A model generated the notes under the pieces. The model had not been told where the DNA came from. It saw only the letters and a list, made by a program, of their open reading frames with translations, and searched no databases. From Bacillus canaveralius (lineage in GTDB: Bacteria > Bacillota > Bacilli > Bacillales > Cytobacillaceae): 43,873 nt of DNA. The stretch is from NCBI RefSeq assembly GCF_002860125.1, contig NZ_PGVA01000035.1, positions 1 to 43,873 on the forward strand, written 5' to 3'. A program made the translations under genes and the position numbers. This document shows positions 36,472-43,472 of this stretch, piece by piece; the first letter of the stretch is position 1; each line of letters starts with the position of its first letter.

Positions 36472-37707
36472 TTAAACTACTTCTTTTTCTTGTACTACCG
36501 GTAACTCATATGCTGTTTTATATTTCATCATGCCATATATAATGTTTACAAGCCTTCTCATAATACATACCAATGCTTGTTCTTTTGTTTTGCCTTCTTT
36601 AAGTTTCCTTTGGTAGTAAGCATGAAACACAGGGTTCCTTGGCAGTTTACTCCCTTTAGCCACTTGCACCTGTTGGGCTGCAAGGTTGTAAAATAAAGCG
36701 TGCAGTGCCCGATTTCCCTGTTTGCTTTTTTGCTCCTTACCTTTCCCACCCGAACCAAAGTAAACAAGCGCAATCCCCGCAAATCGTGCTAATTTGTTGG
36801 CATTTGGAAAGCGGCGTACATCCCCAATCTCTGCAATTAATGCAGAAGCTGTTACGAGTTCAATCCCTGGCATAGAGTCTAACTGAGTGTCTAGTAAGCT
36901 CATTAACTCTTTTAATTCTCTTTCCACATAGCTCATTTCCTTCTTTTTAAAGGAAATATCTCGGACGAGGCTTCTCACTAGAAAGTCTCGTGTTTCTTGA
37001 AATTCTTTTGTTGTATTTCCATCCTCTTTTACTAGCTTCAATATTTCATTTGCTTTTTTCACTGAACATGTATTGTGACTAACTTCTAGTAAAAAAGTGG
37101 TCAACTGCTTCACACTTACTCCGTCTAAACATGAAGGCGATGGGTATCGTTCCCAAAATGCCAATGCTGTTTTTCCATCTACTTCGGAGAAAAACGTCTT
37201 ATAGCTTGGATAATGATGGCTTAATTGAATGTGCAGTTGGTTCTTAAAAGCACCTTGTGCCTTTACTATTGCATTTCTTCTAGTAACCAAGTGTTGTATC
37301 GACCAATATAAATCATGTGGCTTAGCGTCTGGTAATTGGTCAAGTTTGTTCACCAATACTCTAGCTACACATTCTGCATCCCAACTGTCACTTTTTTGTG
37401 TCGTCATGTGGCTTTTTCGTTCAGCGTATGAAAGAGCTGGATTTACCTCTTTTACAACCTGTCCATGTTCTGTTAAAAACTGTGCCAACGCTCTTCCATA
37501 GCCTCCGACATCTTCTAAACCGAATACTGGGGTCAACCCTTCTTCCATCCGTTTATCAATATCCAGTAAAAACCTTGGGAATGAGGATGGTTTATTTTCG
37601 AACTTTATTTCATCTAGCTTCTCATTCCAACAATTAATGATCATTGCCACATGGTGGTGCTTATGCAAGTCCACACCTACATATAAATGTTTCTGTTTTT
37701 CATGCAT
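36472..37707 (-). CDS. IS110-family transposase, copy A
   Basis: A 411-residue intact recombinase. The N-terminal DEDD RuvC-like domain has D in VGVDLHK, E in FGLEDVGGYGR, and the paired acidic SDSWDAEC. The C-terminal Tnp_20 domain has MPGIELVTASALIAEIGD and the catalytic-serine region FGSGGKG. IS110 elements lack terminal inverted repeats and use an RNA made from a non-coding end to bring target and donor together. The ATG has AGGAGGAT 5 nt upstream. It is roughly 60 percent identical by eye to copy B at 40127-41359, so the two are not a recent duplication. The gene shows no frame damage. Confidence 0.92.
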   Translation of the reverse strand: MHEKQKHLYVGVDLHKHHHVAMIINCWNEKLDEIKFENKPSSFPRFLLDIDKRMEEGLTPVFGLEDVGGYGRALAQFLTEHGQVVKEVNPALSYAERKSHMTTQKSDSWDAECVARVLVNKLDQLPDAKPHDLYWSIQHLVTRRNAIVKAQGAFKNQLHIQLSHHYPSYKTFFSEVDGKTALAFWERYPSPSCLDGVSVKQLTTFLLEVSHNTCSVKKANEILKLVKEDGNTTKEFQETRDFLVRSLVRDISFKKKEMSYVERELKELMSLLDTQLDSMPGIELVTASALIAEIGDVRRFPNANKLARFAGIALVYFGSGGKGKEQKSKQGNRALHALFYNLAAQQVQVAKGSKLPRNPVFHAYYQRKLKEGKTKEQALVCIMRRLVNIIYGMMKYKTAYELPVVQEKEVV

Positions 37708-37730
37708 GTCTCATCCTCCTATTCAATGTA

Positions 37731-37805
37731 ATGAAAATGCCGGCAACCTTAGTTCGAGCGTTCACCTATCGGTGCGCATTGGTACGAAAGCCTATCCATT
37801 TTCAA
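37731..37805 (-). ncRNA. Candidate structured RNA (bridge-RNA-like) before IS110 A
   Basis: The minus-strand transcript would form a closing helix TGAAAATG/CATTTTCA (37797-37804 with 37732-37739) and an apical hairpin GCG-CACC-GATA-GGTG-AA-CGC. Between them are conserved single-stranded blocks (TTTCGTACC on one side, CTAAGGTT on the other). Copy B keeps the layout and the conserved blocks but changes both strands of the helices together. The location, between recombinase stop and transposase ribosome site, is where IS110-group elements encode their bridge RNA. Confidence 0.6.
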
Positions 37806-37854
37806 CGCTACATAGTAACTTATAGGAAAATTAGTCCCTTTTTTAAGTAACCTT

Positions 37855-38630
37855 TTAAATTATTGCTTCATGTTTCCCATTTGCTTGTATTTGTCCATAT
37901 GTATACACCCCTTGATAAAAGCTCTCTCTATCTAAAATGCGTTTTACTTGTACTTTGGTAAATGCTTTACCAAGCGTTGTTCGATAACCTTCATCATTTA
38001 ATGCTTCTGCTAATCTAGACAGTGACCATTTCTTATTTAGCCGTTTTAAATCAAATAACCGTTTAACAGCTTCTGCTTGACCGTTATGTATCTTTAATTC
38101 CTTTTCACCTTTCCGCTTTTGGTAGCCAAATGTTGCCCTTCCTCCTGCATAACCACCTTCCTTCGCTTTCTTGTTTCTCCCCTTCGTTAATTTGAGGGCA
38201 ATTTCAAGCCGTTGGTATTGGTCTAATAACTCCATTAAGCCATTCACCAAAAAGTCATTTGGGTCTTTCTTATGGATACTGTACGAAGGTTGTTCAATGC
38301 TTTTAATATCACAACCATATTTCTTTAACTCTCGTTGAATGAGCACTTTCACAATATCTGTGCGCCATAACCTGCTTGTATTCAGCACAACCACATACTG
38401 TATTTGGACAGACGAAAGGTGAGCCAACATCTCCTGTAAGCCCACCCTGTCTATTTCCAATGCTTCCTCATTTATTTTGGCACCACTAATTCCTTCACTC
38501 GAAAAATATGTATCAAGTTCCACCCTTTTTCTTTACAGTAAGCTTCAATCTCCTCTTCTTGATACTTCAAGCTGTATCCATCTCTAGCTTGCCCTTGAGT
38601 AGAGACTCGTATATACCCGACAACGTTCAA
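37855..38630 (-). pseudogene. Serine recombinase, copy A (frameshifted)
   Basis: Two overlapping minus-strand frames together give a ~257-residue resolvase/invertase-type recombinase. The N-terminal catalytic part starts at TTG 38630 with VGYIRVSTQGQARDGYS, so the catalytic serine is present. After a one-base shift near 38507 it continues as EGISGAKINEEALEIDR, LNTSRLWRTDIVKVL and a C-terminal recombinase DNA-binding domain (GGYAGGRATFGY, RLAEALNDEGYRT, KRILDRESFYQGVY). There is no zinc-ribbon tail. The shift falls between the catalytic strand and the active-site loop, so no full protein is expected unless frameshifting occurs. Confidence 0.8.
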
Positions 38631-38669
38631 CTTTTCACCATCCCGTTACATAAATTTTAATTAACGTAA

Positions 38670-38760
38670 CGCTTAGCCGCTATATTTAATGTAAATTCAT
38701 TGTATGCGGCTTTAGCGATACATTCAACCCCTTTACCGATACAAATTTATTGTGTATCGT
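38670..38760. promoter_or_regulatory. Divergent recombinase/XRE promoter region with GATACA boxes, copy A
   Basis: Minus-strand recombinase promoter: TTGAAT (38722-38727), 17 nt, TACAAT (38699-38704). Plus-strand XRE promoter: TTTACC (38732-38737), 17 nt, TATCGT (38755-38760). CGATACA occurs at 38716-38722 (touching the recombinase -35) and at 38737-38743. With its inverse TGTATCG at 38753-38759 the second box forms a dyad across the XRE promoter. A further dyad pairs CGCTTAGCCGC (38670-38680) with GCGGCTTTAGCG (38706-38717). Confidence 0.65.
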
Positions 38761-38793
38761 AAAAGTAACATGAGAAAGAGGAAGGGAAATATC

Positions 38794-38994
38794 ATGCCAA
38801 TATCAATCAAACTAAAGGAAATCCTTAAAGAACGTGACCTATCACAACGTGAGTTAGCACGAATGACAGGGCTGCGACCAAATACAATCAGCCATCTTTG
38901 TTCAGACAATGTGGACAGAATTTATCTATCAACATTAGAAACAGTATGCAAAGTGTTAGACATTGACATTCAAGAGTTAATCGAGGTGGAGTAG
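38794..38994 (+). CDS. XRE/Cro-type regulator, copy A
   Basis: A 66-residue single-domain HTH protein: KLKEILKERDLSQRELARMTGLRPNTISHLCSD is the five-helix Cro/CI fold, ending in LDIDIQELIEVE. Only two residues differ from copy B. GAAGG lies about 8 nt before the ATG. It is divergent from the recombinase gene, with shared GATACA boxes between, so it probably controls its own and the recombinase promoter. A longer frame from 38752 has no ribosome site. Confidence 0.88.
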   Translation: MPISIKLKEILKERDLSQRELARMTGLRPNTISHLCSDNVDRIYLSTLETVCKVLDIDIQELIEVE

Positions 38995-39265
38995 TCTCTC
39001 GCTCTAGTAATCGTTCTATGTACGTAAAAGTTGCGAATAAATTTAAAAGGCAGGGAGAAAGCGAAGGTATGGCTTTGGAGAATAGAAATGGTGGTAACTG
39101 ATGATATTATGGTTATTTACTTAACAAAATAAAGAATAAATAGGACATCCGTTTTAAAGTTGGTGTACGTACTATATTATTTGGTAAAACATCATATACG
39201 GCTCACAGGGGTTATCCATATTTTATAGTATAAGAGTGGTTTATTCGACACTCCCTACCCAAATA

Positions 39266-39295
39266 AAAAGCCCCCCTCGATTTATTAAAGGGGGG
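39266..39295 (-). terminator. Terminator of cassette 2
   Basis: CCCCCC/GGGGGG stem (39271-39276 with 39290-39295) around a 13-nt loop; on the minus strand it exits into CTTTTTATTT. It marks the outer edge of module A. Confidence 0.88.
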
Positions 39296-39323
39296 AATAG
39301 TATTAATTTTCATAAAACAGCAG

Positions 39324-39722
39324 TTACCTTATTACAACACTTGGAGTGTATGTTGTTAGTATTTCGATTATATCATTTGGTGTAAAAAACACATAATGTT
39401 CAACTTGGTTTGGCTCATAAATACCAGAACATTCATCAAGAAACCAATTTATATACTCAGAGTTTGTTACTTTAAATAAAGTCCATTCGCTGTAAAAATC
39501 TGTACCGTATTGTTGGTCTAAATAATTAAGTTTTTTCAATAATGAGCCTTCATCTGTATTCCTATAGGATAATACTCCATCTTCAAACTTAACTACAAAT
39601 TTCTTTTTATTTTTTTCGTCGCTAAACTCTAATATTATTCCTTCTTTACTATCAATAAAAGTATCATTATATAATTTTGAGGGTACTCCATTTATTGGTA
39701 TCCATCTTTCCCAATGTTCCAA
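39324..39722 (-). CDS. Putative immunity protein of cassette 2
   Basis: A 132-residue acidic protein rich in aromatic residues (MEHWERWIPINGVPSKLY, WTLFKVTNSEYINWFLDEC). The TTG start follows TAGGAGGA by 7 nt, 20 nt after the toxin stop. The composition and the 'immunity directly after toxin' placement suggest it neutralises the DGRT-type toxin upstream. No family was recognised. Confidence 0.7.
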   Translation of the reverse strand: MEHWERWIPINGVPSKLYNDTFIDSKEGIILEFSDEKNKKKFVVKFEDGVLSYRNTDEGSLLKKLNYLDQQYGTDFYSEWTLFKVTNSEYINWFLDECSGIYEPNQVEHYVFFTPNDIIEILTTYTPSVVIR

Positions 39723-39741
39723 TTCTCTTCCTCCTATTCAA

Positions 39742-40068
39742 TTAATATCGAAACTTAATTTTCTTTTTTCCATCTTGAATTTCAATTGTTGGACGTCCGT
39801 CACTACTTTTCTTTCTTACTATTACTGTTCTTCCATCTTTCAATGTACAAACTTTTAATTCAGGAGTATTCTTTGTAATCTTTGGTTGTAATGACCCAAA
39901 GTCTTTTAATGCTTTATCAAATCCTCCAGATAAGTCATACTGAGAAGTTCTACCCTCAGTAGCTCCCTGGTGTTGCATTTTTAATTAAATCATCAACAGT
40001 TTTACCTTTACCCTTACCAAAGAATTGCAAGTCCAATTTCAAACCATTATTCCCTATACCCTTAGGAA
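39742..40068 (-). pseudogene. Toxin tip 2 with pretoxin header, frameshifted
   Basis: A frame begins in the header GIGNNGLKLDLQFFGKGKGKT and runs to DDLIKNATPGS, then is lost by a one-base shift near 39965. It resumes in another frame as TEGRTSQYDLSGGFDKALKDF, KDGRTVIVRKKSSDGRPTIEIQDGKKKIKFRY. The DGRTVIVR..SSDGRPT..IQ end is familiar from C-terminal tips of Bacillus polymorphic toxins; its enzymatic class is not clear to me. It is cut off from any Rhs body by module B, so it is an inactive orphan. Confidence 0.75.
40019..40062. repeat. 44-nt pretoxin header repeat, copy in cassette 2
   Basis: An exact 44-base match to 43824-43867 that encodes GIGNNGLKLDLQFF on the minus strand. The header is the constant junction to which different toxin tips are joined. 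Confidence 0.9.
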
Positions 40069-40126
40069 TATCTAAAAATGTACTTTATGAAAGGATGGCA
40101 GTTTCTTCAACCACCACCCAAATTGA

Positions 40127-41359
40127 TTAACTTACTTTCGCTTCAGGCATTTCAGGCATGATATAAGCCGTTTTATTTTTCATCATACCATAGATTATTC
40201 TGACTAATCTTCTCATAATGCAAAGCAGGGCTTGTGACTTAGATTTTCCTTCATTCAGCTTTTGGTTATAGTAAGCATAAAACACAGGGTTACGAGGTAT
40301 TTTACTTCCTTTACAGACTTGTACTTGTTGCACAGCTAGATTGTAGAAGATGTCATATAACTTTCGGTTACCTTGCTTGGTTTTCTTCATCGTTTCCTTA
40401 CCACCCGAACCCATTTTGATAGGGGCAATTCCTGCATATTTTGCGAGTTTGTCAGAGTTTGCGAACCGATGAATGTCACCAATCTCTGCAATTAAAGCGG
40501 ATGAAGTAACTACATCAATTCCTGGCATGGTTTCAAGTTTCATACCTAATGTCTGAATAGTTACCTTTAACTCTTTATCCACCTTCTGAATTTCCTGTTT
40601 CTTAAAGCGGATATCTCTGACCATGCTTTGAATGATAAAATCAGTTGATGTTTGATATTCTCGCTTTATCTCTCCATCTGCTTGAACGAGTGATAGTATC
40701 TGTTCTGCTTTTCTAGTAGAACAAGCATTACTACTTGCTTCTAATAGGAAAGTTCGTAAATCCTCTACTGTTGCCCCCTCCAAATGAGAAGGTGAAGGAT
40801 AGCTTTCCCAAAAAGCTAATGCTGTTTTGCCATCCACTTCTGAAAAAAAATCTTTATAGCTTGGGTAATGATAATTTAATTGCATATGAAGTTGATTTTT
40901 CAGGGCTGTTTGTGCTTTTACTAAAGCGTTTCTTCTCCCAACAAGTTGTGCGATTATCCAATGTATGTTCGATGAAGTAGCGTCAGGTAAATAGGGTAGC
41001 TTACGAATTAAAACATCAGCTACACATTGAGCGTCCCAGCCATCATTCTTTTCAGTCATGGCATAACTGTTTCGTTCTGCATTGGATAAAGAGGAATTAA
41101 CAAATTTTACAATGTAGCCTCGTTCTATCAGATATAAAGCTAAGTCTCTGCCATAACCGCCCACATCTTCTAATCCAAATACAGGGGTCAAATCTTCTGT
41201 TAAATATCTATTCACGTATTCTAGTAAACTTGGAAAAACGGAAGGTTTATTTAAAAACGTCATTTCTCCTAGCTTTTCATTCCAACAATCCAATATCACC
41301 GCTGTATGTTGAAACTTGTGTAAATCTAGCCTTATATAAATATACTTATCTCTTCTCAT
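40127..41359 (-). CDS. IS110-family transposase, copy B
   Basis: A 410-residue intact protein with the same domains as copy A: DEDD domain (LDLHKFQH, FGLEDVGGYGR, NDGWDAQC) and Tnp_20 domain (MPGIDVVTSSALIAEIGD, APIKMGSGGKE with the serine). All catalytic positions are kept. The ATG has AGGGGTGAG about 8 nt upstream. The structured RNA element lies between it and the recombinase stop. The stop codon is about 60 nt from the toxin-2 header, a distance compatible with a short IS right end. Confidence 0.92.
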   Translation of the reverse strand: MRRDKYIYIRLDLHKFQHTAVILDCWNEKLGEMTFLNKPSVFPSLLEYVNRYLTEDLTPVFGLEDVGGYGRDLALYLIERGYIVKFVNSSLSNAERNSYAMTEKNDGWDAQCVADVLIRKLPYLPDATSSNIHWIIAQLVGRRNALVKAQTALKNQLHMQLNYHYPSYKDFFSEVDGKTALAFWESYPSPSHLEGATVEDLRTFLLEASSNACSTRKAEQILSLVQADGEIKREYQTSTDFIIQSMVRDIRFKKQEIQKVDKELKVTIQTLGMKLETMPGIDVVTSSALIAEIGDIHRFANSDKLAKYAGIAPIKMGSGGKETMKKTKQGNRKLYDIFYNLAVQQVQVCKGSKIPRNPVFYAYYNQKLNEGKSKSQALLCIMRRLVRIIYGMMKNKTAYIMPEMPEAKVS

Positions 41360-41387
41360 CAGAAAAACTCACCCCTATATTAGATTG

Positions 41388-41493
41388 AACGGCTAAAGCA
41401 AGACAGAGAATGTCGGCAACCTTAGGTCGAGCGTTAGTCACAAGGGACTCGCAAGGGTACGAAAGCCTATCCATTCTCTATCTGTTAACCGTT
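41388..41493 (-). ncRNA. Candidate structured RNA (bridge-RNA-like) before IS110 B
   Basis: Closing helix AGAGAATG/CATTCTCT (41472-41479 with 41405-41412), extended outward by AGA/TCT and AACGG/CCGTT segments. The apical hairpin is GCG-AGTC-CCTTGT-GACT-AA-CGC. Relative to copy A, two pairs of the closing helix and three of the apical helix change on both strands, while GGCTTTCGTACC and CTAAGGTTGCC stay fixed. It starts at the recombinase stop codon and ends before the transposase ribosome site. Confidence 0.6.
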
Positions 41494-42269
41494 ATAAAAT
41501 GGCTTGATGTTTGCCATTTGACGTTATTTCTCCATAGCGGTATAACCCACTATAAAAGGCTTTTCTATCCAAAATCCGTTTGACTTGGACTTTCGTAAAC
41601 AACTTTTCTTGTTTCGTTCGATGTCCTTCTTCATTCAGTTGTTCTGCTAGTTGAGTTAAAGACCATGAAGGATACTCTTCCTTCAAGTCAAATACTCTTT
41701 GTACGGTCTGTGCCTGTCTGTCATCTACTACAAGCCTTTTCTGACCTTTTTTCACTTTGTAGCCTAAAGCGACATTTCCTCCTGCATAGCCGCCCTGTTG
41801 GGCTTTCTTGTTTCGTCCTCTCCCTAGCTTTAATGAAATTTCTAATCGTTGATATTGGTCTAATAACTCCATTAATCCATTGATTAAAAAGTCGCTAGGG
41901 TCTTTCTTGTGTATACTGTATTGCGGTTGTTCAATACTCCGAATGTCCACACCAACCTTTTTCAATTCTCGGTGAACTAACACTTTCACAATTGTCTGAC
42001 CGCCATAAACGGCTTGTATTCAACGTAACCACATAATCCACCTCATGGTGGGAGAGATACTCCAACATCTCCTGAAAGCCTATTCTATCCACCTCTAACG
42101 CTTCTTCATCTACTTTAGCCCCACTGATACCCTCGTCCTTAAACAAGCGTAAAAGCGTGTATCCTTGCGCCTGACAAAACGCTTTGATTTCATCCTCTTG
42201 GTAAGCAAGGCTATATCCATCCCTTGCTTGACCTTGTGTATAAACTCGAATATATCCGATAACTTTCAT
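41492..42269 (-). pseudogene. Serine recombinase, copy B (frameshift and lost catalytic serine)
   Basis: The N-terminal frame from ATG 42269 (GGAGGGGG upstream) reads MKVIGYIRVYTQGQARDGYS. The catalytic serine of the VST motif is replaced by tyrosine (codon at 42240-42242). An extra A near 41991 then shifts the frame inside LNTSRLWRSD; translation would resume as IVKVLVHRELKK, with GGYAGGNVALGY and KRILDRKAFYSGLY at the C-terminus. The joined product would be ~257 residues, like copy A. Two independent lesions make it inactive. Confidence 0.85.
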
Positions 42270-42310
42270 GGTATTTTCCCCCTCCGTTAAGCTAATTCAG
42301 ATTAACGTAA

Positions 42311-42401
42311 CGCTTAGCCGCTATATTTTCTATAAATTCATTGTATGCGGCTTTAGCGATACATTCAACCCCTTTACCGATACAAATTTATTGTGTATCG
42401 T
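42311..42401. promoter_or_regulatory. Divergent recombinase/XRE promoter region with GATACA boxes, copy B
   Basis: Same layout as in module A. Recombinase promoter on the minus strand: TTGAAT 42363-42368, 17 nt, TACAAT 42340-42345. XRE promoter on the plus strand: TTTACC 42373-42378, 17 nt, TATCGT 42396-42401. CGATACA boxes lie at 42357-42363 and 42378-42384, and the inverse TGTATCG at 42394-42400. The block is nearly base-for-base identical to copy A. Confidence 0.65.
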
Positions 42402-42433
42402 AAAAGTAATATAAACAGAGGAAGGGAAATATC

Positions 42434-42634
42434 ATGCCAATATCCATCAAACTAAAGGAAATCCTTAAAGAACTTGACCTTTCACAGCGTGAATTGGCAC
42501 GTATGACAGGGCTGCGACCAAATACAATAAGTCATCTTTGTTCAGACAACGTGGACAGAGTATATCTATCAACATTAGAAACAGTATGCAAAGTGTTAGA
42601 CATCGACATTCAGGAGTTAATCGAGGTGGAGTAG
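42434..42634 (+). CDS. XRE/Cro-type regulator, copy B
   Basis: A 66-residue Cro/CI-type HTH protein identical to copy A except R14L and I46V-type changes (KELDLSQ, NVDRVYLS). Same GAAGG ribosome site and same divergent operator arrangement. The two proteins should recognise each other's operators, so the two modules are probably cross-regulated. Confidence 0.88.
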   Translation: MPISIKLKEILKELDLSQRELARMTGLRPNTISHLCSDNVDRVYLSTLETVCKVLDIDIQELIEVE

Positions 42635-42936
42635 CCTCTCGCTATAGTAATCGTTCTATGTACGTAAAAGTTGCGAAAAAATTTAAAAGGCAGGAGAAAG
42701 CGAAGGTAACGTATTGGATAAAATAAATGGTGGTAACTGATGATTTTATGATTAATTTCATGAGATAGAATACATTAAATAGGGCATTCGTTTTAAAGTG
42801 GTGTGCGTACCCTTTAATTTGAGAAAATATTATGCAGAGGTTACGTTGGTTATTAGAATTATTTAGATGATACAACATTCAATCGACACTCCCTACCTAT
42901 AAATAATTCTTCTGCATATCAAAATAGTCATTACGA

Positions 42937-42973
42937 AAAATTAGCCCCTCAAGATTTACACTTAAGGGGCTAA
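42937..42973 (-). terminator. Terminator of cassette 3
   Basis: A 9-bp stem TTAGCCCCT/AGGGGCTAA with a 15-nt loop, then TTTTTCG on the minus strand. Confidence 0.88.
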
Positions 42974-42988
42974 AACTAGTATATATTT

Positions 42989-43450
42989 TTATACTAATTT
43001 TAAAATTAGTACATCTGTTTTTAAATCAAAGTTCCAACCAGACATTGAAAATAAATTTGTAGCTAAGTCCTGCTCTGAAGACACCAATTCAAGGATATTA
43101 TCTTCTTTCTTATTTTCAGAAGCACTACTAACAATAATTAATTTCAAATAATCAATGTTTTTATCCTTTAGGATATCTTTTAATTTCTCTATGAGTTTCT
43201 TTATCTTAATCGGTGGATTTGAGACATCATTCCAATCTTCAAACTCCCCTATAAATTCTTTGTCTACCAATTCTATAACTGTATTATTTAAATAACCTTT
43301 GAAATAGTTAAGTTTATTATTGGAGATTTGATTATGGGTATTTACAATAAAACCCAACTGTTCAAAAGCCCTTTTTATATTCTCAATACTATTTCTCTCT
43401 TGGGTATCTACAGTTATAAGTTGGGTGCAATCAAAAATAGTATATGACAT
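42989..43450 (-). CDS. Putative immunity protein of cassette 3
   Basis: A 153-residue low-GC protein with an alternating alpha-beta pattern (IKKLIEKLKDILKDKNIDYLKLIIVSS) and no signal peptide. GTGAGG lies 9 nt before the ATG. It starts 22 nt after the stop of toxin tip 3 and ends at its own terminator. Immunity function is inferred from position. No family was recognised. Confidence 0.7.
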   Translation of the reverse strand: MSYTIFDCTQLITVDTQERNSIENIKRAFEQLGFIVNTHNQISNNKLNYFKGYLNNTVIELVDKEFIGEFEDWNDVSNPPIKIKKLIEKLKDILKDKNIDYLKLIIVSSASENKKEDNILELVSSEQDLATNLFSMSGWNFDLKTDVLILKLV

Positions 43451-43472
43451 CTTCGCTAAACCTCACTTTAAA

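Larger units (their letters stand above)
36440..39259. mobile_element. Module A: IS110 transposase + structured RNA + serine recombinase + XRE
   Basis: A 2.8-kb unit inserted between toxin tip 1 and immunity 2. Order on the plus strand: IS110 transposase (minus), structured non-coding stretch, broken serine recombinase (minus), divergent control region, XRE gene (plus), and a ~260-nt tail ending in CGACACTCCCTACC (39246-39259). The same order and the same terminal 14-mer occur in module B. The tail carries short frames (MYVKVANKFKRQ) of doubtful reality. The left boundary is set only by loss of toxin-header homology at about 36428-36440. Confidence 0.65.
40083..42897. mobile_element. Module B: IS110 transposase + structured RNA + serine recombinase + XRE
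   Basis: The second 2.8-kb unit with the same gene order as module A, inserted just upstream of the header of toxin tip 2 and bounded at the right by CGACACTCCCTACC (42884-42897). The XRE gene and control region are almost identical to module A, while transposase and recombinase have diverged to roughly 60 percent protein identity. The left boundary is approximate. Confidence 0.65.

Noticed and set aside
38995-39108. Small ORF after each XRE gene (MYVKVA.KFKRQ)
   Set aside because: The two copies differ by a frameshift after 12 residues and neither has a ribosome site, so coding is not supported.
36440-42897. A composite transposon bounded by two IS110 copies carrying cassette 2
   Set aside because: Both copies are in the same orientation, each with its own recombinase and XRE gene, and have diverged too far to be recent flanking copies. 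IS110 elements also have no terminal inverted repeats to support the idea.
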